A DNA stretch of 64,000 bases, taken from positions 16,357,402 through 16,421,401 of the forward strand of contig OX387183.1 of the NCBI GenBank assembly GCA_947561395.2, written 5' to 3'. Shown here piece after piece: positions 11,128 through 22,330 of this stretch. This DNA comes from Buxus sempervirens. Taxonomy: Eukaryota > Streptophyta > Magnoliopsida > Buxales > Buxaceae. The first letter of the stretch is position 1, and each line of letters starts with the position of its first letter. Both the position numbers and the translations under genes were made by a program. The notes below the pieces were generated by a model. It was not told the DNA's origin, did not search any database, and was given only the letters and a program-made list of their open reading frames with translations.

Positions 11128-12647
11128 TGTTTACACCCGCCATAGCCTGGTGGTAAAATAGAGTCCTACATGGCTACAAGTCTCCATAAATTAGGGAAGT
11201 GGGGTCCGTTAAGAAACCCACCATTATGTAGGAGGTTGGGAAATAGTCCACAAGATAAGAACTCTCTAAAAAAACATGGGAAGTGGGGTCTCCTACTTTC
11301 TAAAAATGTGGAGTGTTTGTATAATGTGGGGTTCAACTTCCTACTCTCATGCTATCTTCATAGCGTGAAGTAGTCTATCCTCATGTTGCTTCCTGTCGCA
11401 ACAACACATGGAGATCCCCTTACTCCTCCTGGACAAAGCTAAGAAGATACGCCCTACTCTGATCACAACTAGGTACGATCTCGCGTACTCCTTTAACTAA
11501 GGCTAAGGGCAGTCACTATGTGCACGCCGAAACCAGTAATCGTCAAGGCGGCCCCAGATCTCATCTCTCTATACTCCGATCAAAGTTATAGGGAAACAGG
11601 TAGCAGGTACCGAGATATTGTTGGTATTCTTTTTATCTTTTATTTATTCTCGTCATTATCTATCCTTGAAGTGGCCGTCACCCTACACGACTTTCAGTTT
11701 CTGCAGAATCTACATCAAACGGCCACCACCAACGTGTTTGTCGTCTATGTTGCCATAAAATTGGGGGAAGAACCTTGGAGAGCAAACCCCAATCCTCTCA
11801 TCAATCGCTGAATCAGAAGTCTCCAAATTTACAGGCAGCTGGGTCGTATTTGAACTGCAACCCGTCGGGTTCTGCGTGCGATCGGCACTGGGGTCAAAAG
11901 TTTCCGACTCCTTGCATCGACAAAAATGCTGGCATGCTCGCGCACTCACGCATCCCCGAGTCGAGCCGGAAATGATGGGAACAAATTTTTTGGATGCTCC
12001 TTGCAGATTGAACCATCCGTGGGGATAGAAGCAGTTATGTCAGTTAAAACATTGGGTGATGCGGGGAAGCGCTTGGACAGTGGATAATTGAAGAATAATT
12101 AAGATTATGGAGGACAATTGGATTCAATCATCATCAACCCAGTTACAGATTCACCAAAACCCTAAGCTCTTTGATCTCTCATTTGTAAGTCAGCTTCTCA
12201 ACCACGAAACAAGAGCTTGGAAGGTGCTGATACTTAACATGTTTTGGGATGCTCCTACTGTAAGCAAAATCATTGCAACCCATGTCGATATAAGTGAAGT
12301 AAAGGATCATAGATTCTGGGCACACACTGCATCTGGGAAATTCTCTTTATCATCAGCTTATCGGTTGATAAGTAACACAGACAATTTGGAAGTTCATCCT
12401 TTATGGCTTCAAATGTGGCATCTCAAGTGCCCCCAATAGAACTAAACTCTTCTTATGGAAATGTTTATCTAATGGTGTGCCAACTGCTGTGTTTTTACAG
12501 AGAATAATTGGTATGAGCGAAACTGAATGCCCATGTGTAATGAAGCCTCGAAAACCATCGAACACTTGCTGCTGCAATACCCTCTAGCTCGAGCCATTTG
12601 GTTTAGGGCCATTGGTGGTGCCACCCAAGCTTATGGGCCACAGGACT

Positions 12648-15122
12648 TGTAGCGCCCCGAACCCGGGTCAATGCAAAACCGGCATCCGAACTTGAATCCA
12701 AGTACTACTGGGCCCATATGAATATAACATCAAAAATTAACCAGACTGAAAATTTAATAACTAATCCATTTTATTACTATCAGAGTGCGGAAGAATAATG
12801 TGCGGAAGTGTAAACCTAACATCACCATAAATATCAAATAAAAAGAATGACCATCATGTCCAAATGAATCAAGTCTGGTAATTCAAAGGGTGCTAAAAAC
12901 TCTTAATCTCTCTGTCTTTAGATACATCAAAGCCAAATAAATAAAATAAAATGTCAATAAGTTCATAAATCATCTCTCCTCAACCTCAGCTCAAATTTGG
13001 ATAATAGTAATCGTCTGGCAAAAAGTCAGCAAACTCTCCCTGGAAATCGCCACTAAGTTCCCCCTATCGCGTATCAGCTGAAAAACAAAATAAAAGATAG
13101 GGTGAGATACGAATATCTCAGTAGGTAACACATGCATGCTAGAAACAGTTTATATAATGAAGTATTCATTCATGCACGATTAATCAGGCACGGATAAGCA
13201 GGCTCGATTAAATAGTCATAGCAAACGTGAAACAGAAAACAACATTTAAACATTTCTAAGAATCAAAGAGTAGTAGAAATAATAATATGAATCAAGATTC
13301 AGAATTTAACAGCATAATCCCAAACAATACCGGCAACTTAGTATCCAATATCACTGGGATGTACTAAACAGTCACATCCAACCATAATGTATCACATACA
13401 TGCATCTCACATGTGTCTACAAAATAGTAACAAGTGTATCATGATATTAATGTCATTGTAGGACTCACAAAGAAAGATAAACCTTTGAGATGATTCTCAA
13501 CCAATTGCTATACCACTGTACGTCTTATTGGTGAAGCTACTGTGACACTCAAACCTGAGACATCTCCTTAGATAAGAGCCGTAGTCATCGACTTATTACA
13601 CACGAACTCAACAGAGTTGGTATGTACCACCAGCATGCAGCACCTAAATCAATATATGGAGATAGCCGCTAATCCACATATACAAGAATCACCAGGGGAC
13701 GCATCGGGGTGACCCTACAGACACGGGATCCTCCAATGCAAACTAACTTGCAAAGGAAGCGCACTCGCACAAGGGAGTAACTCAACCTAAATTAAATATC
13801 CCTTAGCTATCTAGCTTATTATATGGATCCATAATCAGCTATGCCCACTAGACACCAAAATACCTAAGGACTCATCTTTATGTAAATCATAGTGCCTAGC
13901 GGCATATAAATGTCAAATCTGAAATTTTAATCAAAATCAGGTTATTTGGGTTGAAATTCTGATTTGAAAGTTCTGTCTGTAGAAATCTGATTTATGGTAT
14001 GTAAAATAATGTCTTTTAACTAATTACTCCAAATATATAAAATTTATTTGTACTAAAGCTTAGAATTTCTTATTAAGTACAAATTTAGGCAACTAATAAC
14101 CTGAAATAACTCCCTAATTATTTTTGTGAAAAACAGGGTAATTTGGTAATTTATTTTGTCTTAAATTATCTAATTTAATTGATAAAATTCATTAAAAATC
14201 ATTTAGTATTGAATTTGGAATCAAATTATGAAAATAAGAAGTTTTTTGTTAAAGGCGCTCAGTACAGGGCACCTAGGCGCACTAGATAAGCGCTAGTTCA
14301 AATTCGGGTAATTTTAGTTTTCAACGGGCACTCAGGGATCGCCTAAGTGGTCCCAATAGACTACCGTTATATATCTCAGCGCCTACCCATTCCTCTAAGC
14401 GATGGTGGGCGGCCAAAATTAAAAACAAGGGCGCCTACGATCACCTAGGCGGTTGTAGTAGGCGCCCATACAATGACGGAAAACAGTGAATGAAAACTAG
14501 ATTTTTGGTTGTTCTAAACAGTTCTAACATGTATATTCGATCATAATCAAGCGAAATACATATATATACATCATAAAATCATGCAATACGTTTAATCAAT
14601 CAAGAGCACAAAAACAAACGATGAAAATGTGTGCTACCTACCTCTGTTCGTGCGTTCTCCTCTTCCTCCTCTAAACCAGCAGTGATCACACCCTTCACGG
14701 TGGCAAGACAGGTCTTGGAACAAGGAGAAACTCAGTTCTCTCTCCCTCCTCCTTCTTATTCATTTCTTCTTCCTTGGTCATTCTCAGTCGTGGTCGTTCT
14801 TAGCCGCAATACACCAACGAATACAAAGTATACAAAGAGAATACAAAACGTATTCTCTAGGGCTACTAGACTTAAATACCTACAATCCCATGCAACGCTC
14901 AAACATCAACCACCATACACTCATCCAATCCGAATACAGCAACATAAAAATATTTAGTCTCACCTCGATATTTTACGATCGAACAGTCTGATCTGCGCCT
15001 AACTTCGGATCTCCGCTAACCATGATATCACCTATGGTTATAAAAAATTCCATCAATTAAACCTCAATTAAATATTAATTATTAATTTAATTTAAAATTT
15101 AGGAAAATTTCGGGGTCTTGCA
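12648..15122 (-). mobile_element. Solo LTR, S family, copy D
   Basis: The ends are TGTAGCGCCCC and GGGGTCTTGCA with a perfect target duplication GGACT (12643-12647 and 15123-15127); length 2475 bp, no internal region. It is inserted in the LINE between the zf-RVT and RNase H parts. It shares GARTATCTCAG and an ACACATGCATGC-like block with copy A. It lacks the AAACCCTGAGTAGGC stem-loops. A GC-rich cassette at about 14250-14475 holds a perfect 10-bp inverted repeat, GGGCGCCTAC (14429-14438) with GTAGGCGCCC (14458-14467). Orientation is inferred from copies A to C. Confidence 0.88.
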
Positions 15123-15322
15123 GGACTCTTACTTTCATTGGTTTAATAACATTACCAGAAGTTCGCTTCCGACTCACAAGCTGACAAAGATGAATTCTTA
15201 TCGCAGGTTGCACATTTCGCTTGGAATGTATGGAAGGAACGAAATGGCTCCATATTTGAAGGCAGGTCACCATCCATTGAGAGACTCTGCTCCATCCTAA
15301 AGCACACAAGGGAGGAATCTCA

Positions 15323-15754
15323 GTGGATAGCGTCATCTGGTATTTCTGGGAAGGGTCCGAACAACACATTCAACAACACATTACAGTTTCATGGACTCAT
15401 CCCCAGCCATTGGGGTTCAAAGCAAATTTTGATGGTGCTTTCTGGAAATTGTCCAAGCGATCTGCAATTGGTGGCATTGTTAGAGACTGCAGGGGACAAT
15501 GCGTTGCTGTGTTTGCATCTTCAACAGAAGCTTTTTCCAGCAACTCCACAGAAGCTTTTGCAGTCCTTGAAGCAGTGACACTGGCAGCAAATTTTAGCAT
15601 CTCTCATCTAATCTTGGAAGTGGATTCCAAGTTCATCATTGATTTACTTGCTTCATCTTCAATCGAGGTGCCGTGGAGAATTAGAGCTATTTTAAATCAG
15701 ATCAGGTCTACTTGTTTATGTTTCCAAAGTGTCTCCTTTTCACATTTCACATAA
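15323..15754 (+). pseudogene. LINE RNase H (RVT_3-type) domain
   Basis: The frame encodes PLGFKANFDGAFW, GGIVRDCRGQCVAVFAS, STEAFAVLEAVTLA and LILEVDSKFIIDLL, which is the pattern of the RNase H domain at the end of plant LINE ORF2. The acidic residues of the active site are visible: the D of NFDGAF, the E of TEAFAVLEA and the D of LEVDSK. It is preceded by FAWNVWKERNGSIFEGR, also typical of plant LINEs, at about 15215-15265. It is the tail of the split LINE rather than a host gene. Confidence 0.8.
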
Positions 15755-15915
15755 CTTTCGTGAAGGAAATCTGCAGGTAGCGGATAAATTAGCTAATTTT
15801 GCATTAGATAGCTATTCTTGTTTACCAAAAAAAGTATTCTGTTTGATGAGGCTAGGGGTGTAACTTATGTTCAGAAAGTGTTACAATACCATACTCCTTT
15901 GTTTACCAAAAAAAG

Positions 15916-16720
15916 TTTGTCGGCCACTCTGTTAGCCTCTCTATGGACATGCTTCAGAATAAAAAAGTTCAAAATGATAACTCAAGTTTTTAGCTTCTTC
16001 TAATATGTCAGCAAAATGATAAAATAGGTGGTTGAGCGACTACTTGTTATTTGTTTTTGTTTGAAAAAAAATTAATCACCAGCAGTATGCTGCCATTAGC
16101 AAATTTCTTTAACAAATAAAAAGAAATTAATATACAGCTATAAGCTGCCATTAGAATACAATAAGCTGACGTGTACACACTACACACCCTGGACCGGCAG
16201 ATCTTCCTGTAGAGGAGGCTTTGATACTCTCTTTTGAGCGGTTTTTCTTATTCTGGTAAAAGGCAAAATAAACCTGCCTGTCATATAGCACTCCATCATC
16301 AGATGATAGGAAAAGATATATTGAAAGGACAAATTTTGGATGACTCAAAATTTGAGAGAGAGAGAGAGAGAAATTTTGGATGTATAATAGGAAAATTATT
16401 GAAAGGACCGCCTTTTCGACACTAATTGCAAAAAAGCACATTGAAAAGTCATTGGTCCAAAAACCAAAAACTTTTCAAAACTTATTGTAAAGTGGTTCAA
16501 AATCACTGTAGCACATTTTGAAGTGCCCAAAATGCCCTTATACGTTCGATTGAGCGCCAAATCAAACTCAACGAATATTCGATTGAATGTGCAATGTAAC
16601 TCAACAAAGCCGACCTTCCCTTCCCTTCCCTTCCAATCTATACGACAATGATCATCAACGTTTGAAACCCTGCGAGGACCATCGATCAAAATTTTTAGGG
16701 GGAAATCGATTGTGGTACCT
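15916..16720. other. Distal 5' flank of BAHD copy 1, duplicated upstream of copy 2
   Basis: This stretch is collinear with 19720-20402 plus 22177-22330. Shared marks include AAAAGTTCAAAATGATAACT, ATCACCAGCAGTA, the AAGCTGCCATTAGAATACAA stretch and the ATCGATTGTGGT end. It holds a (GA)n microsatellite at about 16352-16371. No gene is seen. Confidence 0.75.
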
Positions 16721-17788
16721 TAAATAAAATCTTTAAAAACCAAGATTATAGGATTCTAATTGATATATTAATACCATATGGTATAACAACTTATGAGATT
16801 ATGATAAATTTATTACTATAAAAATATAAATATAATGTACAATATTATAAATAATACAATATAAAATTATAAATTATAAGAAAATATATTATTTATAATA
16901 TATGATAAACGAACTAATGTTAAGTCCCCATAAAAGACTAAAAAACCTCTTATATCTTCAACATAACATTAAGTGCTAACTTGCTATCTAAGAAAAGACA
17001 AATATAAATCAAACTTTTGACACCAAAAACAATCTATCAAAGTAAATAAACAACATGTGTCTAGCTTATACAACTAACATAAAGCTGTATGATCACTATG
17101 TAGCTTCATAGACACCGACAGACACAAATTAAATAAAGCATTTATTCATCAATTTCGGAATTAACAGGGAATGAAATCGTCTGTGGCCTTTTCCTAAAAC
17201 GGTCCCTGATGAGAGCATGAGATGCTGCCATGTGTAGCATCTCATGGCCAATGTTTTGTCATGTGGGTCCCATTTAAAAACATTTAAAATAATGAAAAAT
17301 TTCTGGCTGTGAGATGCTCCACATAGTAGCATCTCACGGTCACATCAAGAACCGTTTCAGGGAAAGGCCAGAGACGATTTCTTCCCCAACACATATTTGT
17401 ATAGAAAAGCCAAACAAAAGAACATGTGTTTGCAAGTAATTAGAATCCACTGAGGAAGACATCATGACAGTATAAAATGCAAACAGAGATTAAAAAAAGA
17501 CCATCTAATTAATAATAAGAAAAGGCAAACATAAATCAAACTTTGGCACCAAAAACAGTCTACCAAAGTAGACAAATAATAAAATGTCTGGCTTATACAA
17601 CTAACATAAAGCAGTGTATAGAAAAGCCAAACAAAAGATCATGTGTTTGCAAGTAATTAGAATCCAGTGAGGAAGACATCATGACACAGTATAAAATGCA
17701 AACAGAGATTAAAAAAAAAAAAACATCTAATTACTAATAAGCAGTGAGGAAGACGTCATGATCACGAGTTTGAGCTGCTTTAGATGCA
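16721..17788. repeat. AT-rich 3' flank of BAHD copy 2 with duplicated segments
   Basis: From 16721 to about 16985 the sequence is AT-rich with no feature. Segments then recur: 16990-17096 resembles 17516-17613 (ATAAATCAAACTTT...CACCAAAAAC), and 17397-17515 resembles 17613-17735 (AGAAAAGCCAAACAAAAG, then TTTGCAAGTAATTAGAATCC). This is a degenerate tandem duplication of about 215 bp, with a MITE inserted in one copy. Confidence 0.7.
17167..17387. mobile_element. MITE with about 30-bp terminal inverted repeats
   Basis: The left end GGGAATGAAATCGTCTGTGGCC pairs with the right end GGCCAGAGACGATTTCTTCCCC with few mismatches, and inner parts continue the pairing (CTAAAACGGT with ACCGTTTCAG). A second inner inverted repeat involves GAGATGCT and AGCATCTC. 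The element is 221 bp and non-coding. Flanks share ACA or AACA, too short to fix a superfamily. Confidence 0.7.
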
Positions 17789-19184
17789 TCACAGTGAAGA
17801 TCTGGTAAAACTTATGCCGTCAACACTAGGATTGGGTGAAGCAAAAGCAAGGAAGTCCTCATCACGTTCCAGCACCGCCATTATTTGTTCATCCAAGTTC
17901 ACCCGTGCTTCTATTCCATTGCCCTCTCTAGTTTCCATCAGAACAACGAGATTGGTCGTTCCTTCGACTCTATCATTGATATAAGATAACCATGTAGGCC
18001 TCCCCCAGCCAAAATCAACTTCATAGAAAGGCAATTTGCACGCACTCCTTCATAGAAAGGCAATTTGCAGATATATTCTCTTCAGAATATATCTGCACCC
18101 ACTCCTCCATGTCTTCAAGAAATCTCATAGTCCCCTCATCACCTTGAAATTCTCTTAAATATTCACTGTCAATTTTTCTATTAGCTTCCCTCAGTTGAAG
18201 CACCAACTCAACCAACTCGCTCTCGCTCTCGCTCTCATTCCTCAATGATACGACCGATTCCCAAACCATATTTCCGATGCTGTTTCTTGGCAAAGCTGGA
18301 ACCATCCTCCCTCGCATGTCAATCATTTGTTTCGCCACAAAAGGAAGTCTTTTTGGACCTGGTTTTGCTCTAAACGCAGCCATGATACGTTGGCAGAAGA
18401 GCGACGACACCACTTCAGTCCTCGTGGGGTGCTTCACACTACTTGATGAAGAGATGTTGTTACTCACTTTCGCCTTGAGAGCAGCTATGCTTGCGCCTGT
18501 AAACACAAACCTTGCTTTCCTTATTGTAGTGATCAACTCCTCTTTGGATGACTCAACATTTACATTTGGAAACAATTCAGATAAATCCCTTGATGGGTAG
18601 AAAGAATCTTGTAAGAAGATGGGAGACACAGTTTCACTAGAACCACAAGAGATCGAGGCCCAATCCTTAACAAATTCCATCAAAGATGATCCATCAATGA
18701 TCTTGTGTAGAAAGCACATGCCGATCGCTAGTCCACCGCAATCAAAGTTGTTCACTTGAATGGATAATTGAGGTAAACTATGATAAGCTGGTTCGCTGAC
18801 CGTGGGATCACATGGAAGGAAATGATTAAGTTCCTCAATTCCAGGTTTGCTCAGAAACTTGGAAAGGTCGCAGTTAACATGGGCTTCTATATAATGAGCT
18901 CCTTCGTCGTTGCAGTTGATGATAGTGGAGGAGCCATCTTTCAGCCTTCCGGCAAATGGATAATATCGGGACAAGGTCTCGGATAAGGATTTCTTGAGCT
19001 GAACAGATCTCTTGGAAGTTTGGATTCCTGGATTGTTGCTTACTAATGCACGGTAAAAGAAAACAAAAGGTTCATAAGTGAGAGGAATGACCTGGTCAAG
19101 AAGGGAGAGCTTAAAGATTCTAAGGTGAAGGGGAGTTGGGAAGGATGGTTTGATGGTCTCTCTTGAGAAGATTTCAACCTTCAT
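17789..19184 (-). pseudogene. BAHD acyltransferase copy 2, C-terminal part out of frame
   Basis: The 387-codon frame starts at 19184 with MKVEIFSRETIKPS and holds the catalytic HKIID (H160, D164) and LSRYYPFAGRLKDG. It ends at 18021 before the DFGWG motif. That motif (MPFYEVDFGWGRPTW) and the normal C-terminus (FASPNPSVDGISFTRSSL) sit in another frame at 17789-18034. The cause is a local rearrangement at 18020-18092: a 21-bp segment occurs twice, 29 bp apart (18020-18040 and 18049-18069), next to a perfect 10-bp inverted repeat with a 4-nt loop (about 18069-18092). Compared with copy 3 the local length change is +7 bp. Without the DFGWG motif and final sheet region, full activity is unlikely. 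A truncated product remains possible. Confidence 0.88.
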
Positions 19185-20402
19185 CTTCTTCGCTTTCTAC
19201 GAATGGGAATTCTTTCGCAGGCTGATCTGCTCTCAGGCTTGTCTGCAAATGGGTTTGATGAGATAAATATTATTTAGGCTTACCCAATGAAACCAACATC
19301 ACATTTAAATTTTATATAAATAAATATCATTTTTTTCAGGCATCCTCAGCCCCCATGTGGTCGTCAAGAAAACAAAAAAGAGAAAAAAGGTTTCTCTTAT
19401 ATGGTTTGAAGAACTTCAAGCATGTCCATTTCCGGTATGTCTCCCAACTTGAGATTATTAAAATGGAAAACCCCATCAAAATGAGACTACTTTCACGTGC
19501 TGTGACTACATTATTTTTTTATTTTTTATTTTTGGTAATACGCTGTGACTACATTATTTACTAGAATGCTATTTAGTAAGGCACACTACCAAAAAAAAAA
19601 AATATTTAGTAAGGCACTTATCTCATTGGGACGGGCACCAGCCTCGAAAGGCGGGTACCATTTTTCTTCCTACTTTGGTAAAAGACAAAAGGCTAATTTT
19701 ACTACTACGTTTTTTGGGCACTCTGTTGGCCTCTCGGTAGACGTGCGCTACAGAATAAAAAAGTTCAAAATGATAACTCAAGTCTTTAACTTCTTCTGAT
19801 ATGCATGTCTGCAAAATGATAAAATGGGTGGTTGAGAGACGTACTACTTGTTATTTTTTTTGTTTGAAAGAAAATTAATCACCAGCAGTAAGCTGCCATT
19901 AGCAAATGTTTTTAATAAATAAAAAAAATTAATTAATCACCAGCTGTAAGCTGCCATTAGAATACAATAAGCTAACGTGTACAAAATACACACCTGGACC
20001 AGCAGATCTTTCAGCAGAGGACGCTTTTATACTCTTTCTTGAGCGATATTTCTTTTTTTGGTAAAAGACAAAAAAAAACCTGCCTGCCATCTAGCACTCG
20101 ATCATCAGATGATAGGCAAAGGTGTACTAAGAGAGAGAGCGATACTGAGACAGAGAGAGCGATACTGAGACAGGGACAAACTTTGGATGACTCAAAATAT
20201 AATGGAAAAATTATTGAAAGGACCATCTTTTCGAAACTAATTGTAAAATAACCCATTGAAAAGCCATTGGGCCAAAAACCACCAACTTTTTCAAAACTAA
20301 TTGCAAAGTGGTTCAAAATCACTCTAGCACATTTTTTAGTGCCCAAAATGCTCTTTCTTATAACTTCGATTGAGTGCCAAATCAAACTAAACGAATGTTT
20401 GA
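19185..20402 (-). promoter_or_regulatory. Promoter and 5' flank of BAHD copy 2
   Basis: A TATATAAA-type box lies on the minus strand at about 19310-19318, about 130 bp upstream of the ATG, as in copy 1. Homology with the copy-1 flank runs through the whole stretch. Open frames here are short, differ between the two copies and show no domain. The Pack-MULE-like element starts at its distal end. Confidence 0.65.
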
Positions 20403-22176
20403 GGGAAAATTACGGTACGGTCTGTTTTTTTGTTAAAAAAGAAATTTTGATCCATGCTATTTATTGTATGACAACTCCAAAACCTTTTTACAAAATTTTT
20501 GACTATTTAGGCTTCCCCGTCAGCATCTCCTATTCTCTAAGTGAAGTGAGACAAATTTGCGCTCTTCAATTGGAGAACCAATCTTCAATCATTAAACCGG
20601 TCAACCCTCTGCTTAAACTAAATCGGTCCACTCTTATTTTATTTCATTTATTTCCCAACACCAAACCAGACGTTGAAAACCTCATCCCTTCTCCACCGTC
20701 CGACCCTTCTTCTTCATTATTCTGGTGAGAGCAACTGACAGCGGGATCTTCTAGTGGTGGAGTCTACCAGCGGCGGTGAGACCCTTCTCCCTTCTTCTCC
20801 CCATTCTCTACTTCACATTGTCATCATTCAAAACCCTGTATAATATGGCCTGTGAACAAAGGAATTTAAGTTCTCGAAGCCTTTGTCATTTCTGTATATT
20901 CTGAACTTCATATGCATTAAAGAGTACTATGTAATGTTGGTAGCTGTTTTGAAAGAGTTGATGATGCTTTACTCATGTAAGAATATTTTGGAAGTTCTTC
21001 AAAAGCACACAATAGTCGCTACAAATTAATGAAACGTAGAACTTCATAAATTCTATTAAGTATCAAGCAACATGATGGAAACTTTAGCTTTCTGCGTGTT
21101 GAATTTTTCTTTCTTCTCGTGTAAAATTCTGGGTTTCACCCCCTAATTCACTGCTCGTTGAGAATCATTGTCATCGTCCAAACTCTTTGAACCATCTCTC
21201 AAGACATGATTACGAATGTTTATTTAACCTTCTCTATAACTGACATAACTGTATCAAAGATACACTATTCCTCAGAGATATCAAAGATTAGTTGGACTAC
21301 TGGATATATAACCTTCTCCATAACTGACATTGGATGGATGGCAGCAACAGTCATTCAATTGCAGCATGTGGGTAGGGCCAAGAATACAAAAATGTTGTGG
21401 AAGAGAGCTCCCTCTTTAAGATGAGGCTTCAATGCCTGGTTCATGAATCTGAATTGATGCTTTTGATAGGCTGGCTTCAAGCTCATTTAACTCATCCAAG
21501 TCCAATTCATCATCATCATCGTCTGGAAGCACTTCTTCAGTGTTTGAATTTGCAGTGGCTGAGGTACTTGATCCTTCTACAATAGAATTGCCATGTGCCT
21601 GAAGAATCCAATCAAAATGTAATAGGTTAAGAAAATAACCTATTAATGATACTTTTTGGTAGATTCCATTGCCAGTTGCTCTCACTGGAATAAGGGAGAA
21701 GAAGCAATGGAAGTAATGGAAGAACTTGAAAGATTGGGTTTTGAATGACAACAATGTGAAGTAGAGAATGGGGAGAAAAAGGGAGAAGGGTCTCACCGCC
21801 GTTGGTAGACTCCGCCACCGGAAGATCCCACCGCCAGTTGCTCTCGCCGGAATAATGACGAAGAAGGGTCGGATAGTGGAGAAGGGAAAAGGGAAGAGGG
21901 TTTCAACATCTGGATTGGTCTTGGGAAATAAATGAAATAAAATAAGAGTGGACCAGTTTAGTTTAAGTAGAGGGTTAACTGGTTTAATGATTGAAGATTG
22001 GTTCTCCGGTTGAAGAGGGCAAATTTGTCACACTTCACTTAGAGAATAGGAGATGCTGACGTGGAGGCCTAAATGGTAAAAAACATTGTAAAAAGGTTCT
22101 GCAATTGTCATACAATAAATAGCATGTATCAAAAAATCTTTTTTAACAAAAAAACAGACCGTACCGTAATTTTCCC
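20403..22176. mobile_element. MULE-type element with about 440-bp terminal inverted repeats (Pack-MULE-like)
   Basis: The left arm (20403 to about 20838, starting GGGAAAATTACGGTACGGTC) is the reverse complement of the right arm (about 21738-22176, ending GACCGTACCGTAATTTTCCC). The flanks AATGTTTGA (20394-20402) and AATGTATGG (22177-22185) match at 7 of 9 positions, fitting a Mutator-type 9-bp target duplication. The copy-1 flank at about 16575 shows the same locus without the insertion. No transposase is seen. The centre carries a probable captured host exon. Confidence 0.85.
21416..21599 (-). pseudogene. Probable captured terminal exon inside the MULE
   Basis: On the minus strand a 3' splice-site-like context (pyrimidine-rich stretch then GATTCTTCAG) is followed in phase by AHGNSIVEGSSTSATANSN, EEVLPDDDDDELDLDELNEL and EASLSKASIQIHEPGIEASS, then a stop: about 60 residues. 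The mix of an acidic run, low repetitiveness and a clean stop looks like the last exon of a host gene. I do not recognise the parent. It could also be chance coding potential. Confidence 0.5.
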
Positions 22177-22330
22177 AATGTATGGTTCAATGTGCAATGT
22201 AACTCAACAAAGCGGACCTTTGCTTCCCTTTCTATCTGTGTGACAACGATTGTCAATGTTTGAAACTCTGTGAGGACCATCGATTGAATTTTTTAGAGGG
22301 AAATCGATTGTGGTGCTCTCCCCTTTCAAG

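Larger units (their letters stand above)
2776..11983 (+). mobile_element. Coding-poor Ty3/gypsy-like LTR element (T family), fossil inside the LINE
   Basis: The 5' LTR is 2776-3789 and the 3' LTR 11128-11983. Both start TGTTTACACCCGCC and end GGGAACA. The target duplication AATTT is perfect (2771-2775 and 11984-11988). A likely primer-site segment (TTTTTGGCACGTTC) follows the 5' LTR, and a long G-rich polypurine tract precedes the 3' LTR. A TATA box (TATAAATAG) lies at about 3035. After subtracting the two nested solo LTRs, the internal region is about 1.75 kb and shows no reverse transcriptase or integrase; it is mostly an AT-rich tandem array. It looks like a non-autonomous derivative. The LTRs differ by roughly 5-6% in the first 210 bp compared by eye, so insertion was probably a few million years ago. 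Confidence 0.85.
956..15915 (+). mobile_element. 5'-truncated L1-type LINE, split by nested LTR elements
   Basis: Only ORF2 sequence is present. In order: the spacer between endonuclease and RT (967-1512, with WLRFGDSNNRFFQ and the plant-LINE block ending CPSPDGYQG); reverse transcriptase (about 1600-2300, with FCPISLCNFVYKIIARILVNRL, QVAFVPNKSIRDN and the catalytic box as YAND, so one Asp of YADD is lost); the RT thumb (about 2384-2760); the zf-RVT region (about 12100-12640); and RNase H (15323-15754). The endonuclease half is absent, which is typical of incomplete reverse transcription. The reading frame has several stops and shifts, so it is dead. The 3' end carries two copies of TTTACCAAAAAAAG (15822 and 15901). 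Without the nested insertions about 3.3 kb of LINE remains. The 5' boundary is approximate. Confidence 0.85.

Noticed and set aside
19355-19564. Short frames upstream of BAHD copy 2 as upstream open reading frames
   Set aside because: They are not preserved in the duplicated flank of copy 1 and lie on the strand opposite to the gene.
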